Shown: piece by piece, positions 1-6,888 of the stretch
How positions within the stretch are numbered: position 1 is the stretch's first letter
Layout: each line of letters starts with the position of its first letter
Source: Actinomycetes bacterium
GTDB lineage: Bacteria > Actinomycetota > Acidimicrobiia > Acidimicrobiales > Palsa-688
Reading direction: 5' to 3'
DNA: 14,006 nt
NCBI GenBank assembly: GCA_021821705.1
Contig: JAKACE010000011.1
Span: 1-14,006 of the forward strand
The notes under the pieces: model-generated
Seen by the model: the letters and a program-made list of their open reading frames with translations, nothing else
Database searches by the model: none
Told to the model about the DNA's origin: nothing
Program-made: the position numbers and the translations under genes

Positions 1-1222
1 ACCCGCTGCGGGCGCTGCCCGTACGCTGGAGAGCTGCAAGCGTGCGGGCATCGAGATGGCGCACCTCAGTGCGCTCGTCGACCCCCTCGGCCAAGGCGAG
101 CCGCTTGCGGGCGTCGTTGAGCTGTTCGAGCACCTTGCCCTCGTGGCTCAGCATGGCCACCCCGTCCTTGGAGAGGAAGACGTCACACTCGACCCCGTCG
201 AGGGCAGGGGTCGGGGGCGCCTCGCTCCCCGATGGCTTGGTGGTCTCGGCCAGGGCTGCCTCGAAGGCCTCGGGAGAGTTTTCGGCGGGCCTCCTCGTGC
301 GCCTCTGGTCGGCCTCCTGGACGAGCCCTCCCATCGTGCGGTTGGTTGGTCCGGCACCCCTGTGGGCGACGACGGTGGCGGTCTCCCTGGCAGCCATCGC
401 CTGACGGATCCCCCTCAACGCGGCGAGGTTCTCAGCCTGAACAGGGTTGAGCCGCGGGTCGACCTGGGCGAGCACGTGGCCGAGCGGACCAAAACTGCTT
501 ACTGCGCTGTAAGTCAGCCACATTCCCCTTGGCCCGGCCGTTGAGACGCATCCGAGGAACAGCGCGAGCACGTCATGGCAAACCGCTACCGTCTTCGGCG
601 CCGCGGCCCTATCTGGTGCAAGTCCAAGCACCGCGTCCAAGCGCTCCAGCAGCTCCACCGGCAGCTTCTCTGGGCCCCTTGCCTTTGCCTGTTGGGCCCG
701 CAGCAGGGCCAGCTTGGCCTGGAGCTGGCCGGTTATGCGATTGAGCTTGCGGTCTGCCGACTGGGGCTCGGCCAGACCGGGCAGAGCCTTGAGCCTCTGG
801 CGCACCGCCTCGGCCAGGTCCTCGGGCCCGGCGTAGACGATGTCGGCGCCTTCGCCGACCTTTCGGAGGAGCTCCTTCTGCTTTTCAGCGCCGGCCGGGC
901 CCAGGGCATCCAGCTTCCCCGCCTTGCCCAGTGCCTCCCACACCACGTCCGGTCCGACCGGTACGGGCGGGCCCTCGCCCGGCTTCTGGAGGAACCTGCG
1001 CTGCAGGTGGGCTCCGTCCCTTGCGGCCATGGCGGCGAGCGTGGCGACGGCGGCGCGGTTGCCCGCCATCGTCTGCAACCCCAAGTACCCGCGAGCGGGC
1101 ACAGGAGACTTCGCCGCCACTCCCGGGCCTTGCGGGCGGCCGCCGGCCCGGGCCGTCCTCAGCTCGGCTACGGGGCCTCCGGCGGGGGACGACCCCGGGG
1201 CAGGTGAGGATCTCGCCGGCAC
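1..1222 (-). CDS. AGNRA-tagged glycerophosphodiester phosphodiesterase-like protein (3' end beyond window)
   Basis: Open minus-strand frame from a GTG at 1222 to the left edge (about 407 residues seen, no stop reached). Residues 1-48 are Pro/Gly/Ala-rich and probably disordered; 49-58 carry the tag LQTMAGNRAA; about 60-280 are a charged, mostly helical region of no family I recognise. From about residue 284 it reads as a GDPD barrel: VVAHRGAG (H287, R288), AENSPEAFEAAL (E314, N315), DGVECDVFLSKDG (E345, D347) and LSHEGK (H360). These match the HRG, EN, E-x-D and second-His motifs of GlpQ/UgpQ enzymes, which hydrolyse glycerophosphodiesters to glycerol-3-phosphate and an alcohol using a metal held by the acidic pair. 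All key residues are kept, so an active enzyme is plausible. The GTG lies 2 bases after the stop of the upstream gene, suggesting one operon; a GAGG touches it, so ribosome-binding evidence is weak, and GTG 1120 is an alternative. The tag suggests a secreted or eCIS-type effector rather than a housekeeping enzyme (inference). Confidence 0.75.
   Translation of the reverse strand, partial: MPARSSPAPGSSPAGGPVAELRTARAGGRPQGPGVAAKSPVPARGYLGLQTMAGNRAAVATLAAMAARDGAHLQRRFLQKPGEGPPVPVGPDVVWEALGKAGKLDALGPAGAEKQKELLRKVGEGADIVYAGPEDLAEAVRQRLKALPGLAEPQSADRKLNRITGQLQAKLALLRAQQAKARGPEKLPVELLERLDAVLGLAPDRAAAPKTVAVCHDVLALFLGCVSTAGPRGMWLTYSAVSSFGPLGHVLAQVDPRLNPVQAENLAALRGIRQAMAARETATVVAHRGAGPTNRTMGGLVQEADQRRTRRPAENSPEAFEAALAETTKPSGSEAPPTPALDGVECDVFLSKDGVAMLSHEGKVLEQLNDARKRLALAEGVDERTEVRHLDARTLAALQRTGSARSG
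1049..1078 (-). other. AGNRA tag of the GDPD-like protein
   Basis: Encodes LQTMAGNRAA, residues 49-58 of the left-edge protein. It aligns with LQHLAGNRAV of the neighbouring gene, each being followed by a helix-forming run of small and hydrophobic residues. The short motif is the only clear similarity between the two N-terminal halves. Confidence 0.6.
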
Positions 1223-1224
1223 CC

Positions 1225-2559
1225 TCAGGCCACCATCTCGAACTGGTACTTGTCATCGACCATCCCGATGTAGTGGCCGGACATGTTGTGGCCCTCGTAG
1301 AGGACCGAGTACTCCTTGCGCTGCCTTTGTCGGCCCTCCCGGACCGCCCTCTCCTGCTCGAGCCGCTCCTCTTCGAGCTCAGAGGCCTTGACAGGCAAGT
1401 AGGAGTCCCCGTCGTTCACGGCGTCCAGGCTCACCACCGCCTTGTCCCCGACAACCGGGGCCTTCACCGACGCCTTCGATTTGGCCAAGATGTCCGTGGC
1501 CGGCTTGGACAGCAGCGGCGCCCACGCCTCGGCCCCGCTCCTGTACTTGTCGGCCAGCCGCTGGCCCATCCCGTCCTCCTGGGGAAACGCCTGCACCTGG
1601 TACTTGCCGTCGGGATGGACGGCTTGGCTGGCGAAGAGCGAGCGCCGTGCTTCGAGGACCTTGGGCGCCACCGTGTCGCCTTTGTTACTTGGTGTAAGTG
1701 CCACTTTCAGCTTGGCCGTGAACTCGGACAGCGAGTAGCTGCTGTCCCTCTGCATGTCCGACGCGAGCGTCGTGGTGCCGAAGAAGCTCTGGTAGATACG
1801 GCACTTCCCGGAGCTCACCTCCACCACGAAAGCGTGGCCTCCGCCCTCCACCCTCACGTACCACGGGAGGCCCTCCTCCATGGACTCGATGGAGCTCGTC
1901 TCCAGCGTCTCGACCAGCCCGTCCAGATCCTTCTGCGCGCCCACTTGATCGAGAGTCGAGGGTGACACTATCCCGTGTACCAGCGCCGCCGTCTGCCCGC
2001 AGCTCTGCGTGATGACCCCGTACTGGAGGAGCAGCTTCAGCAGTCCCTCGAAAGTCAGCTTCTTGATGCTCTCCACACTCTGGTCGTGGCAGTTGCGGTT
2101 CTGCAGGTTTTCCAGGATGGCCTCGGGCGACTCCTGGGCAAGCGACTCGGCCGTGTTGCCCGGGTCGGTGAGGACCTGCTCCAGCCACGCCACGTCACCC
2201 CCGGCGTGAGTGCCGGCCACATTGCCGAGGGCGTCCTTCAGGTCCTCGCGCTGGACGGTGGGCACCAGCCTCGCCCGAGGCAGCACGGACCGGCGAGCGA
2301 CCAGTTCGGTGACGGCCCGGTTGCCCGCCAGGTGCTGCAGGCGGGCAAGCTCCGGCCGCGCCACCGTGGCGGTCAGGCCCGCCAGGTGCGTCCCACTGGC
2401 CAGCAGGGCTCCTGTACCCCCGCCGGGCCTGCTCTCGGCAGCCGGACTTGTCGCCGGACAGCGCTCGCCGTCGGTGCGGGGAGCGGGCGTGGCGCGGGCG
2501 TAGCGGCCACGATCGTCGCGCTCGGGAGCGGTCGGGCCCTGCTGCCTCTCGTTGGGCAC
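1225..2559 (-). CDS. AGNRAV-tagged protein with candidate papain-like cysteine catalytic domain
   Basis: 444 residues from GTG 2559, preceded by a good ribosome site (GAGGTGAGAGG). An in-frame ATG at 2667 would add 36 residues but has no such site. Residues 1-65 are polar and low complexity, as usual before this tag. Residues 74-83 are LQHLAGNRAV, followed by a basic stretch ending in VQRE. About 100-180 are helical. The rest suggests a papain-like fold: QSCGQTAALVHG (C187), then GGGHAFVVEV (H242), then RIYQSFFG (Q257), in the order Cys, His, polar residue typical of such peptidases and transferases. A helical charged segment (ELEEERLEQERAVREGRQ) precedes a C-terminal beta-rich tail. No signal peptide or membrane segment is seen. 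The tag is shared with the gene directly downstream, so both probably use the same export or loading route (inference). Substrate is unknown, and I cannot name the family. Another thiol enzyme such as a glutaminase/deamidase-like toxin is possible. Confidence 0.75.
   Translation of the reverse strand: MPNERQQGPTAPERDDRGRYARATPAPRTDGERCPATSPAAESRPGGGTGALLASGTHLAGLTATVARPELARLQHLAGNRAVTELVARRSVLPRARLVPTVQREDLKDALGNVAGTHAGGDVAWLEQVLTDPGNTAESLAQESPEAILENLQNRNCHDQSVESIKKLTFEGLLKLLLQYGVITQSCGQTAALVHGIVSPSTLDQVGAQKDLDGLVETLETSSIESMEEGLPWYVRVEGGGHAFVVEVSSGKCRIYQSFFGTTTLASDMQRDSSYSLSEFTAKLKVALTPSNKGDTVAPKVLEARRSLFASQAVHPDGKYQVQAFPQEDGMGQRLADKYRSGAEAWAPLLSKPATDILAKSKASVKAPVVGDKAVVSLDAVNDGDSYLPVKASELEEERLEQERAVREGRQRQRKEYSVLYEGHNMSGHYIGMVDDKYQFEMVA
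2311..2340 (-). other. AGNRAV tag of the cysteine-domain protein
   Basis: Encodes LQHLAGNRAV, residues 74-83 counted from the GTG at 2559. Proteins with an LQ-x(2)-AGN-[RQA]-AV motif are common in actinobacteria near DUF4157 and eCIS genes; this is recalled knowledge, not a search result. Confidence 0.6.
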
Positions 2560-2718
2560 CCTCTCACCTCGCACGGCATCTGTGGGCGGACCATGGCCGA
2601 GGATCGGCCCGACAACCTTCCACCACGATAGCAAGTGAGCCAACCGCTGTGCGTGGCGTGCTGCCATTGGACGGCGTGGTGAGCTGCCGGCTCACGAGTA
2701 GCCGCCAAGAGCTGGACT
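2560..2718. other. Intergenic region upstream of the AGNRAV-tagged genes
   Basis: About 160 bp between the methyltransferase stop and the GTG at 2559. It probably holds the promoter for the two tagged genes, but I find no confident -35/-10 elements. The ribosome site GAGGTGA sits at its end near 2560-2571. The frame is open back to ATG 2667 without protein-like character. Confidence 0.4.
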
Positions 2719-3321
2719 TCAGCGCACCCGCATGCCGACGAGAGTGGCCAGCGTCGGCGACAAACGAAGCTCGGTGGTCCGCAGGGCGGGGTGGCCGAGC
2801 CAGTAGTCCCTGACAGGGTCGTGGAGGGGTGCCCCCGGCTCACCGGCGGGCGTGAAGTCGTCCAGGACGACCGTGCCGCCCATGGCCACCCAGCCGTCCG
2901 TGGGGTCGAGGGGAGGGTCGTCCCCGACGTTCTTACCCTTTCCCCCACCGTCCAGCACAAGCAGGTCGAACGGGCCGTGGGCCCGCAGTCCCGACCAGTC
3001 TCCGTTGAGCACCGTGACGTTGGGACACCCGGCGAAAAGTCCTGCCGAGCGCTCGGCGCGGTGCGGGTCGAGCTCGATGCTGGTGATGCTCGTCGACGGG
3101 CCGGCGGCCTCCAGCATCCAGACCAGGCCGACGCCGCAGCCGGTGCCGGTCTCGCCGATACTACGACCCACCTGACCGGCGGCCAGGAGCGAGAGCAGCC
3201 GGCCCTGCTGAGGGGCGCAAGAGTTGTCGAAGCCCTCCTCTGCGGCTGCGGCAAGGGCAGCCTTCACCAATCGAGGTAGGTCTTCCATGCCGGCGTACGC
3301 CGAGCTGCCGCCGACGCTCAT
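2719..3321 (-). CDS. Class I SAM-dependent O-methyltransferase-like protein
   Basis: 200 residues from ATG 3321, chosen because this ATG overlaps the TGA of the preceding frame as ATGA (translational coupling). The frame stays open upstream to an ATG at 3486, but that stretch does not look like methyltransferase sequence. A Rossmann-type SAM site is visible: motif I SIGETGTGCGVG (residues 54-65), the acidic ribose-binding end of strand 2 in SIELDP (E83), then FDLLVLDGGGKG (119-130) and VVLDDFTP (151-158), an order typical of the O-methyltransferase family 3 type. It should transfer a methyl group from S-adenosylmethionine to a small molecule in the cytosol; the acceptor cannot be read from sequence. 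The length is a little short for the family (about 200-220). The 235-bp spacer to the next gene start suggests that gene has its own promoter. Confidence 0.75.
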   Translation of the reverse strand: MSVGGSSAYAGMEDLPRLVKAALAAAAEEGFDNSCAPQQGRLLSLLAAGQVGRSIGETGTGCGVGLVWMLEAAGPSTSITSIELDPHRAERSAGLFAGCPNVTVLNGDWSGLRAHGPFDLLVLDGGGKGKNVGDDPPLDPTDGWVAMGGTVVLDDFTPAGEPGAPLHDPVRDYWLGHPALRTTELRLSPTLATLVGMRVR

Positions 3322-3482
3322 AGCCCGTTGAACAGCCGCCACTGTCCCTCGGACACGACCTGCACTGCTTCGCTGGTCACTTGGACTGCCGTCGTGTCGT
3401 CCAGCGCGTACGTCGGCACTGCCAAGCGGGAAGCCCATTTCTCGGCGTTGGCCACGTCGCGTTGGACGGCTGCACGGCCCGA
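3318..3482 (-). pseudogene. 3' remnant, possibly of a peptidase E (S51)-like gene
   Basis: A short frame (about 54 residues) ending at TGA 3320-3318, closed upstream by an in-frame stop at 3485-3483. It contains EKWASRLAVPTYALDDTTAV and VVSEGQWRLF, far more protein-like than a random frame. This ending recalls actinobacterial S51/peptidase E-like proteins (class I glutamine amidotransferase-like fold), where a ..DD.TA.. strand precedes ..VVSEG.WRLF. The only in-frame start near the top is GTG 3455, without a ribosome site, and the permease gene stops 38 bp upstream, so the 5' part seems deleted. Its TGA forms ATGA with the methyltransferase start, indicating that a full-length coupled gene once stood here. 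A functional small protein is possible but less likely. Confidence 0.45.
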
Positions 3483-3520
3483 TCATAGCGACGCCCGGGT
3501 GGCGCCTGCCGGGCCCCGGC

Positions 3521-5953
3521 TCACCCCAGGGCAGTCATGGCGCGTGCCGGTGCCCGGCTGGCACTGACAGCAAGCGGCACCCCTACCCCGGCACAGGCAA
3601 CCGCCGCGACGAGCAACGCCGCCCACACCGCCGACGACAGCGAAATGGCACTCGCAGGCAGGCCGCCGATCGATGAGCTGGCCGCGCCGAGCACAACCCC
3701 GCTCAGAGGGACGCCCGCCACCAGGGCAAGAAGGGCGGCGGGGAAAGTCATCGCGACTGCGAGCACCAGCCCTGTGCCCACGGTGCGCCCGCGCCCGGCG
3801 CCGAGCGCCCTCAGCAGGCCGTAGGTAGGGGCAGTCTCACCGGCTGTCGCCAACCCGCTGTACACGCCGGCCAGGGCAGCCAGCAGGACGAAAGCGATGA
3901 ACAGGTCGTTGGTGACCGCCGCCACCGAGGTGCCGAACGGCAGTGCCATGTCGTCGGCGGCGCTGCTGACCGCCCAGTCCCCACGGTCCGCTGCCCGCAG
4001 GCGGGCGCCCACGGCGGCGCAGTCGGCCGAGGCGGCACATTTCACAAGTACTCCGGCCCCGTTTATGTCCGCCAACAGCCGGTGCGCCAGCACCGGGCCA
4101 CCGAGGACAATGTCGCCCTGGTCGAAGAGATCCTGGACGGTGCCCACCGCACGCACGGTCACGGTCGCCGTACCCGCTCTCAGCGCCAGGCGCCCACCCG
4201 GCCCTTCGAGACGGGCTACCTGCTGGCCCACCTCCACCTGGCCTGCAAAATGGACCGGGCCACCGGCCACTCGCCGGGGTGAGAAATAGGCGCCGTCCAC
4301 AAGCATCAATTGGCCACCTCCGCCGGTGCCAGCCACTGGGGCATTACCGAAGTAGACGGGCGCCGCCGAGGCGACGCCGGGCATGCGCCGTACCGCCGCC
4401 AGGGCGGCGGGCACCTGGGCCAGGAGCATGTTCGGAGAAGGCGCCGCGGCCGGCGCCGGCAGCTGCACCTCCCAGTCGAAGCGGATGCCCCAGATGGCGG
4501 GGTTGTGCCCCACCTGCGCTGCCACAGAAGACAGCGAAGTCCCCAGGACAGCTACAAGTGCAGCCAGGAACGTGACCAGTGACACCGAGACGGCCCGGCG
4601 CTTGCGGCCTGTCAGCATCGCCAGACCGACCCGCAGCGAGGCCCCGCCCCATCTCAGCCGACCGGCCCGGCTCACGGGAGGGTCGGCGCTGACGGCTCGC
4701 AGCTGCTGGCTGATCGGGACGTCTGCGATGCGCCGGGTCGCCACGACGGCGGTTGTCACGGTCGCCAACACCACGATGCAGACCACGGCTGCCGCCGTCT
4801 GCACCCGGTCCGGCAGGTAGGGCGTAGCGCCGAAAAGGCGCGTCATCGGGAGCGCGACCGGTGTGGCCAGCAGTGTGCCTGCGCCAACGCCGGCCACGCC
4901 CCCGAGGACCGCCACCGGCGCCCACTCCAGGGCGAGTGCCCAGCGCACCGACCCTGCCGTCCAGCCCATGGCCCGCAACTGGCCCACCCACCGCTCCCGG
5001 CGCAGCAGCTCGAGGTACACCATGGCCGCCACCAAGAGCACCAGGGCCAGAAGGGCAGCGAGGGCGAACACCACCAACAGGCCGACGATCAGGTCGACCA
5101 CGACCGCGAACTGGTGGGGGACGCTCGAGAGCGCCTCCCACGGCCCGTTTGGCCCGAGCAGGGCCGACAGGGCACTGCGGGCGGGACCGCCCGGGCCGTT
5201 GGACCACAGCCCCAACACAGCGCTCACCCCGGGCCGCTGCCGGGCACCGAGACCGCGCCCCGCTGCAGTGTCGACGGCCACGTCAGCCGTGGCGTGGACC
5301 GGGTACTCCCCGTGGGCCAGGTCTCCAAAAGTGCCTGCCACTCTCAGGTCCTGCACCCCGAAGGCGGTGTGCACAGTCACGAGCGAACCGGGACGGACGC
5401 TCAAGGCTGCCGCTGCGCCTCGTTCCACCCACGCTGCCGGGCCGCTCGGCTGGGACGTGCCTGACAGAAGGTGCGCCCAGCTGGGCAAGCCGGTGCCGAC
5501 GAGCACCGAAGCCGGCAGGTTGCGCCCCGGCGCCGACAGCGTGCCCGGCATCTCCAGCACCTCGGGGCCGACCCGCGTTAAGGCACCCGAGCCGGCAAGG
5601 GCCCTGGCATCACCGCCGTAGGCCTGCGACGGGACCTGGGCCAGGTAGCGGGGCGCGCCGATCGAGCGCTCGAGTGCCGGCGCCGAGGCGTTGGCTGCGC
5701 CCTGGGCCAGCCAGGCCGCGCTCAGGACGGCCGCGGCCACGAGCGCCACCATGCCCACCAGGACAGCCTCGGCCGCCCCCGTCCTCCACCTCCCGGCCAG
5801 CACCAGGCCCAGGGCGCGCCTGCGGCCCGCACTACCGGTAGCGGTCCTCCCGGTGGCAGCCGCCCGAGCCCGGCGAAAAGGCCGCCGCCGTCCCAGGTCT
5901 GCTCGGCCTGTGGGCAACCGAGTCCCCGGCTGTTCAGCCTTGGACGCGGCCAT
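3521..5953 (-). CDS. FtsX-like ABC transporter permease (two FtsX modules)
   Basis: 810 residues from ATG 5953, with GAGG 7 bases upstream; it overlaps the end of the ATPase gene by 20 bp. After a basic cytosolic N-terminus, membrane segments are predicted at about 61-83, 281-315, 343-368, 385-406, 455-478, 683-705, 725-758 and 772-798. Large extracytoplasmic domains lie between segments 1 and 2 (84-280) and between 5 and 6 (479-682). This is the duplicated layout of actinobacterial FtsX/MacB/LolE-type permeases. RWVGQLRAMGWTAGSVRW (321-338) and APTYGLLRALGAGRGRTV (708-725) are the cytosolic coupling regions following segments in each half. Such transporters work by mechanotransmission rather than pore transport, for example extracting lipoproteins or peptides, or activating cell-wall enzymes; the substrate here is unknown. 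Cysteines C639 and C645 in the second outer domain could form a disulfide. Confidence 0.9.
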   Translation of the reverse strand: MAASKAEQPGTRLPTGRADLGRRRPFRRARAAATGRTATGSAGRRRALGLVLAGRWRTGAAEAVLVGMVALVAAAVLSAAWLAQGAANASAPALERSIGAPRYLAQVPSQAYGGDARALAGSGALTRVGPEVLEMPGTLSAPGRNLPASVLVGTGLPSWAHLLSGTSQPSGPAAWVERGAAAALSVRPGSLVTVHTAFGVQDLRVAGTFGDLAHGEYPVHATADVAVDTAAGRGLGARQRPGVSAVLGLWSNGPGGPARSALSALLGPNGPWEALSSVPHQFAVVVDLIVGLLVVFALAALLALVLLVAAMVYLELLRRERWVGQLRAMGWTAGSVRWALALEWAPVAVLGGVAGVGAGTLLATPVALPMTRLFGATPYLPDRVQTAAAVVCIVVLATVTTAVVATRRIADVPISQQLRAVSADPPVSRAGRLRWGGASLRVGLAMLTGRKRRAVSVSLVTFLAALVAVLGTSLSSVAAQVGHNPAIWGIRFDWEVQLPAPAAAPSPNMLLAQVPAALAAVRRMPGVASAAPVYFGNAPVAGTGGGGQLMLVDGAYFSPRRVAGGPVHFAGQVEVGQQVARLEGPGGRLALRAGTATVTVRAVGTVQDLFDQGDIVLGGPVLAHRLLADINGAGVLVKCAASADCAAVGARLRAADRGDWAVSSAADDMALPFGTSVAAVTNDLFIAFVLLAALAGVYSGLATAGETAPTYGLLRALGAGRGRTVGTGLVLAVAMTFPAALLALVAGVPLSGVVLGAASSSIGGLPASAISLSSAVWAALLVAAVACAGVGVPLAVSASRAPARAMTALG

Positions 5954-6617
5954 CCAGGAGCCTCAGGTGCTGATCGCCCGCTTCGGCGATCTCGGGGTCG
6001 TGGGTCACGACCACAACCGTGCAGCCCTCGGCCCGGACGCTGGCGATGAGCTCCATCACCTGGCGGCCGGTGGCCCGGTCGAGGTTGCCCGTCGGCTCGT
6101 CGGCCAGCAACAAACGGGGCCGGTTCATCAACGCCCGCGCCAGGGCAGCGCGCTGGCGCTGGCCGACGGAGAGCTGGGCCGGGAAACGCTCGGCCCGGCC
6201 TTCGAGGCCGACATGTTGGAGCAGTTCGGCCGCCCTGCGGCCCGCCACGGACCGCTCGGTGCCTGCGAGCAGGCCCGGGAGCACGACGTTGTTGGCAATA
6301 CTGAGCTCGCCGACGAGGGGGGCGTCCTGGAACAGGCAGCCGACGACGTGCAGGCGGTAATGTGCCCGCTCCCTCTCGCCGGCAGCCGTGATGTCGGCAC
6401 CGTCGACCCGCACCGAGCCGCTGTCGGCCCGGTCGAGGGCGGCAACGACGTTGAGCAAGGTGCTCTTGCCGCTGCCGGAAGGACCACTTATGGTCACGAA
6501 GGAGCCGGGGGCCAGGCTGGCGCTGACACCGAAGACTCCCGCCGCCGGACCGGCCGACGCCGGGTACGTGCGGGTGACGTCCTGGATCAGGACCCCGGCG
6601 CCCTCAGCAGAAGACAC
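5934..6617 (-). CDS. ABC transporter ATP-binding protein (LolD/MacB type)
   Basis: 227 residues from GTG 6617, the usual length for this family. Visible motifs: Walker A GPSGSGKST (45-53), Q-loop LFQDAP (Q97), signature LSVGQRQR (149-156), Walker B LLLADEPTGNLD (169-180) and H-loop VVTHDPE (H206). The NLD after Walker B and the close match to LolD/MacB/FtsE sequences fit the FtsX-type permease encoded immediately after and overlapping by 20 bp; the pair forms the cytosolic motor and membrane part of one transporter. The signature reads LSVGQ rather than LSGGQ; the third position varies in nature, so activity is probably kept. No clear ribosome site precedes the GTG, so translation may be leaderless or the start may be misplaced. 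Confidence 0.93.
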   Translation of the reverse strand: MSSAEGAGVLIQDVTRTYPASAGPAAGVFGVSASLAPGSFVTISGPSGSGKSTLLNVVAALDRADSGSVRVDGADITAAGERERAHYRLHVVGCLFQDAPLVGELSIANNVVLPGLLAGTERSVAGRRAAELLQHVGLEGRAERFPAQLSVGQRQRAALARALMNRPRLLLADEPTGNLDRATGRQVMELIASVRAEGCTVVVVTHDPEIAEAGDQHLRLLDGRVQG

Positions 6618-6887
6618 CGCTCGGCACGAGGGAGGAGCGGGAGCACCAGCCTCCTTGCGTCGTCATGAGGGCACTGTGGGGCTCGAGCACCGCCCCGGAA
6701 GGGCCTCGTGCGCCTCGGGCCCGGAGCCGGCCGGCACCTGGCCCATCGACACCTGCAACGCTCGCCATGTGGTAGTGCACGTCCGGGTGCCGGCCGTCTG
6801 CTCGCCCGGCACCATCTGGCGGAGGACAGGCGGCACGAGGGCCCACTGTACCGGCCGTTCCCCAAGGCGGGCCCGCGGGCCGCGGCC
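6618..6887. other. Intergenic region between sensor kinase and ABC genes
   Basis: About 270 bp separate the kinase stop from the ABC ATPase start on the same strand. Open frames here have no ribosome site or recognisable protein character. A GC-rich palindromic stretch lies next to the kinase stop (listed separately). A promoter for the ABC genes is expected but I see no confident -35/-10 pair. Confidence 0.5.
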
Positions 6888-6888
6888 C
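6866..6888 (-). terminator. GC-rich palindromes just after the kinase gene, possible terminator
   Basis: Directly at the kinase stop, GGGCCGCGGCCC (6877-6888) and GGCCCGCGGGCC (6870-6881) are overlapping perfect palindromes that can fold into strong GC stems on the minus transcript. No U-run follows, so a classical Rho-independent terminator is not shown. Confidence 0.3.

Noticed and set aside
575..1207. Long plus-strand open frame opposite the left-edge gene
   Set aside because: GC-rich antisense shadow; the minus frame has clear GDPD motifs and the plus frame has no recognisable domain or ribosome site.
931..1965. 344-residue plus-strand frame spanning two genes
   Set aside because: It covers antisense parts of two minus genes with motif-rich products and has Arg/Pro/Leu-biased composition.
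2373..3254. 293-residue minus-strand frame over the methyltransferase and upstream of the tagged gene
   Set aside because: Out-of-frame shadow of the methyltransferase; low-complexity Arg/Pro/Ser sequence.
3496..3520. GCCGGG-C-CCCGGC inverted repeat after the permease stop
   Set aside because: A 1-base loop cannot form a proper hairpin and there is no U-run.
4861..5841. 326-residue plus-strand frame opposite the permease
   Set aside because: Pro/Arg-rich antisense frame; the minus frame encodes clear membrane segments.
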